Part shown: positions 52,033 to 64,000 of the stretch, in pieces
Layout of the letters: each line of letters starts with the position of its first letter
How positions within the stretch are numbered: the stretch's first letter is position 1
Assembly: GCA_963556495.2 (NCBI GenBank)
Contig: OY747721.1
Span: 7,259,649 to 7,323,648 of the forward strand
DNA: 64,000 nt
Origin: Valencia hispanica
Taxonomy: Eukaryota > Chordata > Actinopteri > Cyprinodontiformes > Valenciidae
Direction of reading: 5' to 3'
The notes under the pieces: model-generated
Databases searched by the model: none
The model's input: only the letters and a program-made list of their open reading frames with translations
Told to the model about the DNA's origin: nothing
Position numbers and translations under genes: made by a program

Positions 52033-55000
52033 TCAGTGCTGTGCACGAATGGTTGTGTCTGAGGGTGAAGAAAATAATTTTTTGGGATTTTTCATGGAGA
52101 AAAGCTGCAGCCTTCTCTCTCCAACGTCTGTGGCAGCAGAGACGGTTCAGCTTTTTGAATGTTGGTCATTTATGCTCCTGTGTCCCGCCTCCCTTTAAAC
52201 TTGACAGCCGACTTCACATCGTAAGTAAGGATATTAACTAACGCCTCAAGCTTTAACCCTTAAAACTGTCAGGTTACAGCGAGCGTTGTTTTGTTGCACA
52301 ATTATTTTGTTGTTCACAGACAGGAGATGGAGCAAAGACGAGCATAGAAGCTCCAGCTTTGAACTCCTGCCTCACTCCTGTCTGCTTATGTGTTTAAACT
52401 GACTTATGGATAACTTTAATTTATTTTGACTTTATAGCTGTAGAACTATCAAAAAACCATGTGCAGTGAGTGGAAGCTTCTATCAAGGACAGTCCTGTTT
52501 AATTGATGTTAATCAGAAGGTCAGAAGTGACTGTAAATGGACCTCTTTACAGTAAAAATTTACTTTTCTGTTGTTAAAACTATGAAAATACGTGGATGAC
52601 AGAAGCTGTTCTGGAAATCCAGACATTATAAAACAAGTTTATATGAGCAAAGACAACAGGAGAGAATGAAATGGAAGTTCAGCAAAGATATAATACAGAT
52701 GCGTGTTTACATTTCAATGTCTCTGTACATATCTAAGCTGACAGCCTGTCAGAGCCGCCACATATGGAGGAGTGTGCCGATAAAGACCACGGCTTGAGGA
52801 TTCAAAGTACACAAGGGATGCTTAAACATAACGATGCAAACTATGGGAAGCTGTTCTTGTGTTGTCTGTCACCTATAAAGAGACACAGTGACTTTGGGAA
52901 ACTGTGTACCCCGCCTTATGCTCGATAACTGCTGGAGATAGATACCAGCCCCCCTGCAACCCTGCAAGGATAAGATGTATAAATAATGGATGGATTAATG
53001 AATTTATACCCTGTTCAATTATGTATATGATTTTTTTTGTTTGTTTTTTGCTTCAAATTCACCTGCAAAATTTTGCCTTTAAAACGTTACCTGCAAGTAA
53101 CCCTAGCCAATCAAAGGAGCGTAATATCCATCCATTAGCTACTCTGCTCACGATATGGTTTGTTACTGATTAACTGGCACAACATTGTATCTCATCATCA
53201 GAAAACTTTGTAGTGCTGTATATTGTAATCTATTTTGGTTCTTTTCTCCCCTTTTGGAAAGTTGATTCCAATAAAATCTGACAGATTATAACCTTTATAC
53301 CATTATAATCCCTTACAGCATAATAATAGAAGAATATAGTTTGTTTCGTATCCACTGTATTTTTTGGGGAACTAATTGGTGAAGGAAAAAAAATGGCTGA
53401 CATCCAAACAAATAATAAACAAATGGGGAACAAAACTCAAAACAGTGAAATTAGGGGAAATACTTTTCTCAGCCGAGTCGATCTACGAGAAAAGAAATTC
53501 ATAAATAAGCAAGGAGAATAAAACGAATTCAACACGCTCTTTATTTAGAGTAAAATTATGCTTACCTTGATGGTCACTATTTCCAAAGAAACCGTTTAAA
53601 TCGTGTTTCTTTCCACCTAAGGATGAAAATGTGCAGCATCATAAAACAGGTTTCAAAAGATAAAAATAAAAAAATGTGACGAATATCCAGTATTATTTAA
53701 CGAAGAATAAATCTGTCAGTGCAGAAGGATAAACATGTGCACATCTCCTCAGCAGATAGTCAAAACTCCACGTCTTGTCTTGACAACATTTGCACGCTAT
53801 ATCTCTGTGCTCCAAACAAACTTCAGTTGTTTTGATATTTTGACAGCCTCGTCTCCCAGCTGTACTTGAATGCAGCATGGGCAGCTGTTGGAAAAATCTC
53901 TTCTCATCAATGAGGAGATTTGCATTTTATACAAGATAAGGAGTTTGGTCTGATTGGATGCTACTGGTAGCCATGTTGGACGTCAGCTGGTTTTTCTCTA
54001 GTATCAGTGATGTTTACATTCAGCTTCACATTGTTTCAGGTGAGTCATTCAGTTCAGAGCAGAGCGTGTTATGGACCTTATTGCTGTTGAAAGATGCGTT
54101 CGCTGACAAAGTTCTGGTTCAGTCCATCTTTCTTTTTCTACTGTAGCTGCATGAGAAACTGTTAATGTTCCCAAATAGTTTAGTGATAGCTGGGAGTCAT
54201 TTCTGTTTTGTTTTGGCGTCACTTTTTAAAGTTACACTGCAGAACGTTGCACTGCGCTTGGAGTTTTACACCATACCAGTTTATTTATAAAGCGCGTTAC
54301 ACATGACATAGAAGTAAACCAAAGTGCTGTACAGAGGACAAGGTATTAGCACAAGAAACACATTCAGTGACATACAAAATACAAAACAATTAGTTTATAG
54401 ATAGAGATTAAAACCCACAAAGGGAAGCTTTGTTAATACCAACTAGGGAGGAGTTGGAGTCGTCCAAATGTGATGTAATAAATGTGTGTATAAAAGGTTC
54501 CACATGCTTTTTTCTAAGGATGGGTTCTGCACATAAACATTCTGCATGTGTTCATGTGAAACAGCTGTAGTCATTCGGTACACCTGCGTACCAAACCAAC
54601 AGGACCATACCGAAAAATACGAATACAAATACATGTACTGTTATTCCCATAAGCTTAAACTATGTGGTTTATTCGTTTACGTGGACTAATTTACTCATTT
54701 ATTTCATACGGATGTCAGAAAACAACCTAATAGGCCTCGTTCTACTCTAGAAATAATAATCAAAATTATTCTATACAGTACATGTTGGAATGGATTAACT
54801 TTCTTCCAAGCGGTCAAGTAGAAAAACATTTGAACAAGAATAATTGTAAAGGTCGCTGACATTGAAGATTGTTGTTGTAACATGGAGTCATTAAAGGAGT
54901 ATAAAGACTTTTCAGTAATTTTAACCACCCCAGGACTTACCTTGTGGGTGGAAATGCAGTTTGAGATGCTGCTGAATTTGTATCTGACGCGGCAGCTGCG

Positions 55001-57876
55001 GGTCATCTGGATGCTCAGACACGTGAGCCTCGTCCCGTGTCTCTGTGACTGGTACAGATCCGAGGAAGCTGGTCATGCCATCGGCGTCGGATAAATCCTG
55101 CAGACCCTCAGGTGTGAAGGAATCTACAAGGACAGGCGAGTCCTCCAGGGTGGGGCTGGGACTTGCAGGAAATGCAACAGCTATAGAAGAAAAGGTTTGT
55201 ATGTAGATTTAAATTGAACATATTTATTTATGCTTTACATGTTCCTTGCTTCAAATTTGATTTCTGGTTTACCATCTGGCTTCATATGTCCTTTTCTGTA
55301 CCCCACATTTTCTAACAGTCACAAATAAATAAATAATTTGTTAAATTAACTGAGCTACATTAGATAGTTCAGCGTATTTTCTGACAACTGACACTCCTTT
55401 ACCATCGGACTGCAAATGCTAATGATGGCACCTCTTCTTTTATTAGGTGATTATAAGAAAACATAACATAAGACAGAAGTTGGGTTTTATTCATACAGGG
55501 AATTTCTTTAGTGAAAACTACTCCACACACCATAAGGTTTCCCAGCTGATTCTGTCTCAGTAGGCTGACGATCATAAATCAGACCAGTTGCATCTGGAAA
55601 AGCCAATGAGGCGTCTAATTTACAACAGTTAAGCTATAAAACAGTACATTCTTAATGTTTTCTATTCTACCTCCAGCTGCAGACTCAAGAGGCTGTGACT
55701 GGTGAGCTCCCTGTTTACCTGCTGAAAAATTGGGAATGAAGCCATTCATGAGCTACAGAGCAACAGAAAAGCTAAAAGCACCCCCCCCACACACACACAC
55801 ACGATATAAAACATACCGAATTTTCTTGATTCTGCTTCTCCTCCAAAACCAAGACTCTGTGGAGCATAGGGAACCTCTTCAGCACCTATAGCAGGTTACC
55901 CATAAAACAGACATTGTGAATAATCAACAAATGACCGCTCAAGAGGAACTAAACCCTCCAAAATGTCACCCTGAAAGTGTTAGAAAAATCCAACCTTTAA
56001 TTCTGCAGGGCCTGTTTTCTCTTACATCAAAAACTGCATTCTAGTCCGTGCACATTACTTTTATTGCTCTAATTAATCTGGCTTCTCCTTGACAATCAAA
56101 GTGTTTTTCACCCTTTGCAATGACATTTACAGTGGAGGCGAAAGTAAACTGGCTGCAGCAGCTTCCTGTCCGAGCAGCTGAAGTTTTACCATGAACAAAG
56201 CCAAAGAGCTACATTTTTAAAGCAGAACAACAACTTTGCGTTTTTTGTATTTTTTTCACACAACATGAAGTGGAACTTTGTTAGAACATGTAGGAAGGAG
56301 AATTATCAACAAGTCATATCAAAAGAGAGTAAACATGCTGATGTTAGCCTAGCCCAGGGATATGAAACATTTATAATCCAAGGAGGATTTTTTTTTCTCA
56401 CTAAGAAACTTTTGCCTAAAGCCACAAAATCGACATGACCCCTCCAATTAAGATGGCTTGTCAAGTTTTAAAAACACTTCCTATTAAGGCCGCACAATAT
56501 TCTGAAAACTTGCAATATGAGTTATTTCCGCTGACTGTGGTGATAATGATGAGTGCAAGGCAAACAAATTAGTGTTTTTTGTATTTCTGCTTTGGGTTCA
56601 TGCAAACACAAAACTCAGAACGACTATACAGCTATTGGGGAAAAAATCTATTGATTATTTTCATCTCATCAATCATTTTTATTTGGTAATATTTATTCTA
56701 TTCATTATGGCTCCAGTTGAAAATTTCAAATCTAGAATACAATTTCCCATTTTTTTAGTTAAAAAAAATAACAAAATATTTTAAATAATAGAAAAACCAG
56801 ACATGTTTAATGAAAGGATCATTTAAAAATCACATTGGTTTCAGCCCAACAACACAACAAATTGAAACCAGAAACATTTCTTTATAGCACTATTCTCATT
56901 CTCCTGCAGAAATCCTTTGCAGATTGTACATGAAGGACTTTCTTATACCCTTTAAATATCAACAACCAGCACAGTTCTATAAGATTACTGTTTAAAGTTA
57001 TTTGAAGCCACTGGGGAGGGCCTAAGGAGCCATATGCAGCTCCAAAGCAACAAGTTGCAGATCCTGGGCCTGGCAATGCTCAGCACAAAAACATTGTCAG
57101 CAGCTGGAAGACATGAGTTCACTGAAATGATAACGCTATTTTAGGTGACATGTTTTAAATACATCCTAGCAGCTTTCTTAACCATATATATCTAGTTTCA
57201 AAAACAACATTTACTACAGCATCCAAAATTGTATTATTTTACTGCACGTTAAAGCAAGACTTTTTGAAAATGTTAACTATTCCGTTTTATCAGAGTGACT
57301 TCCTGCTTTCCTTGAGTGGAAATATGAGAAGACACAAAAATCCCCCATTGTCTTAGCCTCTCTTTAAAATGCGAAAAACATGAGAACATGTCATTTGAGT
57401 AAGAGCGTTAAACTCAAAGGCAGCAAAACCTGCAAATATCTACAGTCAATAAATAAAAAGTTTAAAAGAGGAAGAGCTTTGGCAACTATTCAGGATGAGG
57501 ATCCACGTTTCTCTCAGTGAGAAGGATGGTAAGGAGGTAAAACAATGCTTTTTTGCTTGTGCAAAAAAAGTTCAGTTATTTTAAGGACTTTTACACATCA
57601 TATTGTTGTGTTTGATCAATCTCACCATATTTTGCCATTAGTTTCCCATTATATCCAAACCCAGAGGGTGCAGGATGGTTTGGCGATCCCATGAGACCTG
57701 GAAAACATAACATATAATATTATCCATGCGTCCAGGCTGTAGCTTCTTTCAAGTTTCACACTATACATTGACACAGTTTTACATGCACAGGGCTAATAAC
57801 TGCATTCATTTTAAAATGATAAGAATAAAGATCAATGGTGTAAGCTCTGAACTGAAAATAAATGTACTGGACAGAG

Positions 57877-57930
<54 letters not shown>

Positions 57931-60900
57931 TTGCTTTAATGAAAACAAAAGTGAAGTTTGTTTTGAGTTTTAGATTTCCCTTGGCCTTAATGTGCTTAAA
58001 TTGTTTCTCAACATCCAAATTACCTGAATATTTGTAACATTTTCCTCATATTTATGTTTGCTGAAAGGTATTTCGTTAATATTTTATGATTTTAAGATGC
58101 TCTGTTTAATGTTTTACCATATTGGCCAGCAGATTTAGCTTCCGGAGTAAGGCCAGCTGGCTGAGCTTCATAAGGAAGAGTCCCATAACCTGACAAGGAA
58201 AAAGAAACATTACAAGTAGTTCCAAAGATTAACGCTTGAATATTAATTAACAGTGGAGCATATTTTGCTAGTATATTTCCATGACTACTGAGGCCTAAAA
58301 GTTGCCCACCGTTGCGGACTCCACCATATCCTGAACAAGAGGTAGACAAAGGAAGTTATTGGTAAGTATTCTCTGTCATAAGCAAGCTGCTTTCTGGTTA
58401 TGTTTTTTTTCTATCTAAATAGAAATGGCAGCACAGATTTTTCTGCAACGCTCACCGTATTTTGCAGACATGGGGTCCCCTCCCATGCCGACACCAAGAC
58501 CAGCTGCAAGTATGTTGGAAAGGCAGCAAACAAAGAAACCTTTTGTTAACAATTTGTTTGATATTTCAGGTTTATTTGAACTGCATGATTCATCTCAAAA
58601 GGTAATTCAAACAATTAATAAAACTCAGCTTTTCTCTGTTGTTTGTTATGCTTTTGTAATTTAAATGTTTCAAATCAAACAAATCGTAATATGAGAAAAA
58701 CACAACCCGAGTTATCCTAATGACTCCTTAACAAATTAGGATTTTATTTATTAAAGGAAAAAATGCACTCTAAACTGGTTGTGTCACCCTTTGCCGTCAA
58801 ACGTCTGCAAAAGCTGGCTTGAGTCGCTGTGGCCCACTCTTCTTTGCAGAATAATTTTAATTTAGCCACATTTGGATGGTTTTTTGAATGAAGCGGCCAG
58901 TTTAAGGTCACGGCACAGCATCTCATTTGGATTTATGTTCAGATTTTGACTAGGCCACTCCACAACCTTGATTTTGTTTGTGTTTTTTTATTGGTTTTGT
59001 TTGTTTAAGCTATTTTGAGTTGGACTTGCTGATAGAGAGCAGTTTCAGAAGTTATGACACATCATACAGGTCCTGAAGGAACAAAGCAGCCCCAGAGCAC
59101 CCTACTACCTCCACCATGTTTGACTGCAGTTGATGATGATGTTGTTTTTCTGTTACCGGACTCACTCTTTCCAAAATGTTCTTCCTGGGTTTTTTTGTCG
59201 CTTCAGTCCAGAGAATATATTCCCAAAAGTCTTAAGGGAACCACAAGATGTTTTTGGCAAAAATGAGAAGGACCTTTGTGTATTTATTTATTTTCTGCTG
59301 CAGTGCTTTTCATCTTAGGACTGTCCTATAGCCTACTTCATGTTGTCAGACATGTTCTATTTAATTGATTTCTTGATTTTACAGGTGTGGTACTAACCAG
59401 GCCTGGCTGTGTCAAGTGTAATTGAACCCAACTAAAGAAAAAGAGTTGTTAATATCAGTGTTCAACAGGATTTATCACAGGGAGCGATTACTTTTTCACA
59501 TAGGGCCAGGATTGTTGGAAAGCTTTAAATTGTTTGACTGGAAACTTTTCACTTTGACAAAAATAGAAAAAAAAAATGAAATCTGGAGGGGAACAATTCT
59601 TTTCTACAGCTGTGTATATCAGAAGAATTACGGTAAAATGTAAACATTAGGAAAACTGAAAATGCTAGAAATTCAAAGTTGGTTCTGAAGATGATTCACA
59701 GTTTTTATTGCCAACATGTTCTCACCATATTTACCAGCTGCTTTAGCATCACCTGAAGGCAGATATGGGTTACCTCCATAACCTGAAGAGACATGAGACA
59801 AAACAAGCAGGTCCATGTATTAAACCCAGAGACTATAGGTCAAAACAGCTGTAGCAGACATACCATAGTTTCCTGCACCGTTAACGCCTAGATTGACAGG
59901 TTCTCCAAACTGCCGCCCACCAACACCTGAAGCAGCATGAACAGATTGACAGGTCTGACTGGAAATATTCGACCAGATATTAGCTTAGTTTGGCGATCCT
60001 CTGCTTCCATGACACTCACTTGTTTTGAAGTTTGACTTCTCCGCAGCCATTCCAAGTGTCTGTCCACCAGAAGGCACTCCATTTGGAAGAAGGCCTGTAG
60101 GCTGATTCTCCAACTGACTTATTCCTTTGTGAGTATATGCAAGGCAAGCCAAGGCAATTTTATTTTTATAGCACACTTTCAACAACAAGGTAATTCAATG
60201 TGCTTTACATGATTAGGGGATAAAGTAAAAATAGCAGTAAAACACAGACAAGGCATATAAAGTAAAAATAGCAATAAAGCAAGAAACACACACAAAACAT
60301 GATACATCAAAGCATTACTCAAAGGCAGCTCTAAACAGAAACATTTTTAGTTGAGATTTAAAAGAACTCAGTGTTTCAGCAGCTTTGCAGTTTTCTGGAA
60401 GTTTGTTCCACATTAGAGGAGCATAGAAACTGAAAGCTGCTTCTCCATGTATGGTTCTGATTCTAGGGATGTTGAGTAGACTGGAATTAGAGGACCTGAG
60501 TGGTCTGGTGGGTTGGTATAGTAACAGTAGATCTTCAACATGGTGAGTGAATGCAAAGCAAGTGGGAAGTATTGCTGTACGATGCACAGAGGAAGACGTA
60601 TAACAGTCTTGGTCTTACCATCAATTCCAGCAGGAACTTCACTGAATGAGACCTGCGTGGTGCCACCTGTAAAACAAGCATCGATGGATTATTTTCATAT
60701 ATTTAGTAATATCTGTCACTAAATATATTCTCATTTATCATGTTGTTCATACCTGACTGTTCAGCAGTGGACATAACTTGACCAAGAGCTGAAAGAAAAC
60801 CATTGAGGTTTCTGATAAATAAACGGAAACTGATTTTCAGCACATAATTTCCTAATCGTCTCTTACTTGAATAGTCAGGCTGTCCGATCACACCGTAGCT

Positions 60901-63366
60901 ATTCAAAGGGTCTGGAGAAGTACGGGAGAAAAGCAAAAAACAAGTTTATACGCAGATATTAGAGAAATTGACAGCAACGGCAGTTCAAACAGGGGATCTA
61001 TAGGGGAGGCTTGATATAAAGTTTGCCTAATTTAGACTTGACTGATTGACCTGAGCCCATGTTTCCTACAAAGACAACTCATCTTTGGCCATTCAGCAAC
61101 GTGTGATGACATCAGATCTTAAAAAACTGAATATGAAGACAACAGAATCTGATGCTGAACATGCAAGGACTTGTATTTGGCATCAAACCTCCATTTAATT
61201 TTCCATTTCCATATCCAGCTGCGGGGTTTACTCCTTGTCCGTAACCTGCACGCACACAGATAAGTTACCAAGAATGCTTTTCACATTTTTTTAATCATAG
61301 TTCGCCCAAAACCCTTATAAAATAAAATAATTTACCAGGCTGTGCAATCCTTCCACCGTAGGGATACCCAAGACCTGTTGGCACAAATCCACTTACAGCA
61401 GACAAATATATTAAAAAACTACATGAAAAAGATTAACCAAGCAAATTTACCTGCTTCATGTCCATTACCAAGTCCTGGAAAGTTGAGTCCCCCTGCAATG
61501 TAACCTGCAGATAAATATAAAGTTACTCAGATTCAGAGTGAAACTTGTTGGAAAGCCGACAAGCTTGTATACAGATCAACCTGCTGCACACACATGAAGA
61601 AGAACAACAGGTTCTATGTTAGGCTTTACATTAGAAAACGCTAAAATCACAGTTAAATTTTAACGTGTTGATGATCATGGTAGAAAAAAACAACAACAAA
61701 ATGAAAAATGTTCAGAGCAAAAGGTTTATAGAGGAAAGAAAATAGGGAAATATGACAAAGGAAAATAAATGAAATAAAAAACTAAATGACAGAAGAAAAA
61801 CGGAAAAGATTAAATGAAATGACAAAAAATAAGAAAAAAAGAAATAGAAAACTGAAGAGAAAAAATAAGAGAAAAAAAGAAAAGAAAACTGAAGAGAAAA
61901 AAGAAGAGGAGAAAAAAAGAAAAGAAAACTGAAGAGAAAAAAGAAGAGAAAAAAAGAAAAGAAAACTGAAGAGAAAAAAGAAGAGGAGAAAAAAAGAAAA
62001 GAAAAAAGTAGTGACAAAATATGAAGAAGAAAATGCAAAGAAAATAACATAAAGGACAAAAAGACAAAAGAGAAAGAAAAGGAAAGAAAAGGAGAAAGGA
62101 TAAAAATAACAGAAAGCAAAACAGCGAAAAAAGAAAATGATGTAACCCACCCCCACCACCACCCCCCACCCCCCACCCAAAAAACAAACAGAAACATCTG
62201 TTTGTGGGGCTCCATACCAGGTTTGTTTGCTTTAGCACCACCTCCGTTAAAATACAGCCCTGCAGCGCCTCCATTTGCTGAAAAGAGAAAGCAAAGCGAC
62301 AAACATGACTCTTTCTGCATGTGACGTTGATACAAATACACACCAAAAGGCTCACTAATACTGTCAATTTACCAGATCTTAGCCTCTTCATCCATTGTCC
62401 GGTTGGTCCACAGTCTGCAAAAGCAAAACAGAAACTTTTATCATGCACAGATTTTTTGAATTAGGACCAAAACACATGCAAAGAAAACAAAAATAAGCAA
62501 AAAAGGAAGCTTTTTTAAAACTAAATATAGGTTTTAACTAACCTAAAAAAACAAACCATATAATAACTAGACAAAATAGCTGGATTTTTTACAACTAAAA
62601 TTATGGTGGGAAATAGACAGTTGTTCACCAGGTTTCGCTGGTTTAGCTCCCTGACCTCCTTGAAAGCTCCCATTCTCTGAAAACAAAATAGAGAAAAGTC
62701 AGTCTTCTCTAAAACAATCCATTCAGTTTCTTTATCACAGCTTTCATTGTTTACAGGGATTATATCCATTCAGTGGGTTAAACTTGCAATTCAACTCATG
62801 CATCAAATGCAAAGTTAGGATTATCTGCGAACCTATCAGAAAAGACAAAAACACTAAAAGAAAAAGAAAAGAAACCCTTTGGTCCGGTGCAATATATTAA
62901 GTCATCTTCTTTCTAGGGGTGATGCGAGCAGCATCCTTGGGGGGTGAGGAGTCGGGACGATAAAGATTACAGAGCGGAGCAGGGATTTCTAAACTATAAC
63001 AGGCAGGTTAGACTGATATCGTGCAACTCAGCAAATCCTTCATTCTTTTGTCCGTTTCCAGCCCTACAAAGGCTTCAGATTCTGATACATGCAGTCTGAC
63101 TCAGTCAACATCTAGACTTCATTTACCAGCTTCCCCACCAGGGAGACTTCCCTGGCTCATTTCAGGCTGACTCCTGAAGCCTGTTTCCTTTGCTGCAGCC
63201 ATACTCTCTGTTTCCTCAGGAGGGATGTTTTCTGTGCTCTCAGCTTCCTCTGAGCCAGCAACAGCTTTGGTTTTTATTGGTCTGGTACTTTCAGGGTCAG
63301 CTGTCCCGTCTACACCAAAAACATCTGATTCTGCAGAGTTTTGCTCAGGAACTCCAGTCACAAAAC
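52033..63366 (-). CDS. Elastin-like matrix protein, calymmin/GREP1-like (5' end outside)
   Basis: Secreted-matrix type protein, 517 aa encoded by 22 exons read here (minus strand): 63127-63366, 62629-62676, 62373-62414, 62218-62277, 61451-61504, 61337-61375, 61189-61245, 60867-60911, 60753-60788, 60619-60666, 60020-60094, 59864-59926, 59726-59782, 58456-58503, 58310-58330, 58118-58189, 57626-57697, 55817-55885, 55671-55721, 55531-55593, 54941-55180, 53566-53616. Every one is phase 1-1 with GT-AG ends and length divisible by three. Typical content is GGQGAKPAKPG, GYGNGKLNGG, SAGQYG and EAQPAGLTPEAKSAG. The last certain exon reads GGKKHDLNGFFGNSDHQ. A plausible terminal exon is 52033-52127 (stop at 52033). 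No signal peptide is seen because the 5' end is missing. The family call is from memory, moderate confidence; gene existence is strong. Confidence 0.7.
52740..53010. repeat. Dispersed fish repeat
   Basis: CCCCGCCTTATGCTCGATAA CTGCTGGAGATAGATACCAG and GGATAAGATGTATAAATAAT GGATGGAT. Inverse relative of 43383-43500. Located in the last intron of the matrix gene. Confidence 0.6.
54280..54430 (-). repeat. LINE tail, minus
   Basis: CAGTTTATTTATAAAGCGCG TTACACATGACATAG then AAAGTGCTGTACAGAGGACA. Reverse orientation of a LINE 3' terminus, in a matrix-gene intron. Confidence 0.5.
55890..57000. other. Matrix-gene intron, no further exon seen
   Basis: AT-rich intron. I looked for additional short G/P-rich blocks with splice signals and saw none that keep phase. 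Confidence 0.45.
57000..57085. repeat. hAT-like end fragment
   Basis: Reverse strand from about 57075: CCAGGCCCAGGATCTGCAAC TTGTTGCTTTGGAGCTGCAT ATGGCTCC. It resembles the common 'ggggtctgcaacctgcggct' hAT terminus. Confidence 0.5.
57876..57931. repeat. (ATT)n microsatellite
   Basis: About 18 uninterrupted ATT units. Confidence 0.95.
58740..59640. mobile_element. Non-autonomous element, Tc1-related ends
   Basis: Contains GATTTTGACTAGGCCACTCC, AGAGCACCCTACTACCTCCA CCATGTTTGACTGCAG and, near its right end, TTACTTTTTCACATAGGGCC AGG, well-known in fish non-autonomous elements of the Tc1/mariner type. A truncated relative is at 13500-13680 and another at 18010-18765. It lies within a matrix-gene intron. 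Confidence 0.6.
60130..60590 (-). mobile_element. LINE 'X' C-terminus and tail
   Basis: Minus frame 60315-60587: RPLRSSNSSLLNIPRIRTIH then GEAAFSFYAPLMWNKLPENC and FKSQLKMFLFRAAF, the C-terminal motif of a non-LTR polymerase. Its 3' tail (60130-60300) has the CACACTTTCAACAACAAGG signature. Best-preserved X copy in the window, between two matrix-gene exons. Confidence 0.75.
61690..62140. repeat. Long purine tract with GAAAA/GAGAAAAAAGAAG tandem units
   Basis: About 450 bp, almost purely A and G on the plus strand. 61850-62000 repeats AAGAAAAGAAAACTGAAGAG AAAAAAGAAGA several times (about 50-60 bp period). A C-rich stretch (about 62148-62180) follows. It lies between two matrix-gene exons. Confidence 0.85.
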
Positions 63367-64000
63367 CTACAGGCCACACGTTTCATTTCATTTTTCAACT
63401 TTTTAGATACTTTAATCATTCTTAATTTTGTCCCCACTCCCGCCCCCCCAACAAAATAAACCAAATTAAAATGAATGAAACCTGACACTTTGGTTTTTGA
63501 TGCACTGCAAACATCACAGGTAGACCACATAGTGTTATGGAACCGGAACCGTCTCATTTTTTTACAGTTTTAACTTGTTTTCGGAAGGTAAATGTAGATG
63601 TCAGTTTAGCTGTTAATAAAAAAATGCAATTTGGAATAAAAAAAGGAAAGATATAGTTTCAAATGCAGTTTGCAAGGTGGTGATGTGCAGACTTAAAAAT
63701 CTGGTCACACATCTGCTAAACAGTGAACAGTAAAAGTAGAATCTGTGATGGGGATGGTTTTTTAGTATATAAATAAAAAGAAATTTTTACAAAAAATTTT
63801 CAATCTTAGATTTGAACTTTTAATTAGATTTTCATGTATTTAATATACATTTTTAAATGGCTAATTAAAGGAATACAGAGACATTTAAAATTAAAATCGA
63901 AACATTTAATCATCTTTAATCTCAGATTTTAATTATTTTAATCAGTTTTCTGTAATTCTAATGTAAATTACTGTAAAAGGAATATTAGATTTGAAAGACT
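63367..64000. other. Upstream of the first visible matrix-gene exon
   Basis: AT-rich intron or 5' flank. I saw no further exon with the phase-1 pattern and no start codon context for a signal peptide, so the gene most likely continues beyond the window. Confidence 0.4.

Noticed and set aside
57726..58037. 103-aa frame with a run of Tyr
   Set aside because: It runs through the ATT microsatellite and has no family similarity.
61712..62448. Long minus-strand open frames rich in Phe, Leu and Ser (up to 212 aa)
   Set aside because: They are the purine tract read on the other strand; low complexity without stops, and genuine small exons lie inside or near it in a different arrangement.

Overview
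This looks like a teleost fish nuclear genome. It is AT-rich, intron-rich vertebrate sequence with GT-AG splice sites, crowded with fish-type repeats: L2/Maui-like LINEs, several other LINE tails, Tc1-like transposons, hAT-like and other inverted-repeat elements, and microsatellites. I cannot name the species. There are no bacterial features. All exon boundaries below were read by hand from splice signals, reading-frame continuity and remembered vertebrate protein sequences; no search was run.

Four protein-coding genes are supported. (1) Minus strand, 14622-24486: a complete seven-exon protein phosphatase 1 catalytic subunit (alpha/gamma type, 325 aa). Its 3' UTR runs to about 13.85 kb and contains a potential hairpin between two dinucleotide tracts. 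(2) Plus strand, 28911-44079: pelota (pelo), 13 coding exons, 385 aa, the ribosome-rescue factor. (3) Minus strand, 44720-51189: paqr4, three coding exons, 272 aa, a seven-membrane-segment PAQR protein. (4) Minus strand, about 52.0 kb to at least 63366: an elastin-like secreted matrix gene resembling calymmin/GREP1. At least 22 small exons are all phase 1-1, and the 5' end lies outside the window.

Layout: 0-13.8 kb has no recognised host gene and is mostly decayed transposons, including a 176-bp tandem repeat. 13.85-24.5 kb is the phosphatase. 24.5-28.9 kb, between the divergent phosphatase and pelo promoters, is filled with L2 fragments and an inverted-repeat structure. 28.9-44.45 kb is pelo, whose introns 3, 5, 10 and 12 are swollen by nested elements, two of which begin about 25 bp after a splice donor. 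pelo and paqr4 converge tail to tail with poly(A) signals only 30 bp apart. paqr4 intron 2 holds a DNA element split by a nearly full-length L2. The matrix gene follows in tandem upstream of paqr4.

The pelo, phosphatase and paqr4 products act in unrelated cellular processes (translation quality control, dephosphorylation, lipid/membrane signalling), so this is a genomic neighbourhood rather than a pathway. From memory, human PAQR4 and GREP1 (LINC00514) lie close together on 16p13.3, which would make the paqr4-matrix gene pair conserved synteny. The most interesting material is the elastin-style exon architecture of the matrix gene, the shared-deletion L2 derivatives, the inverted-repeat/foldback structures and the overlapping convergent 3' ends.
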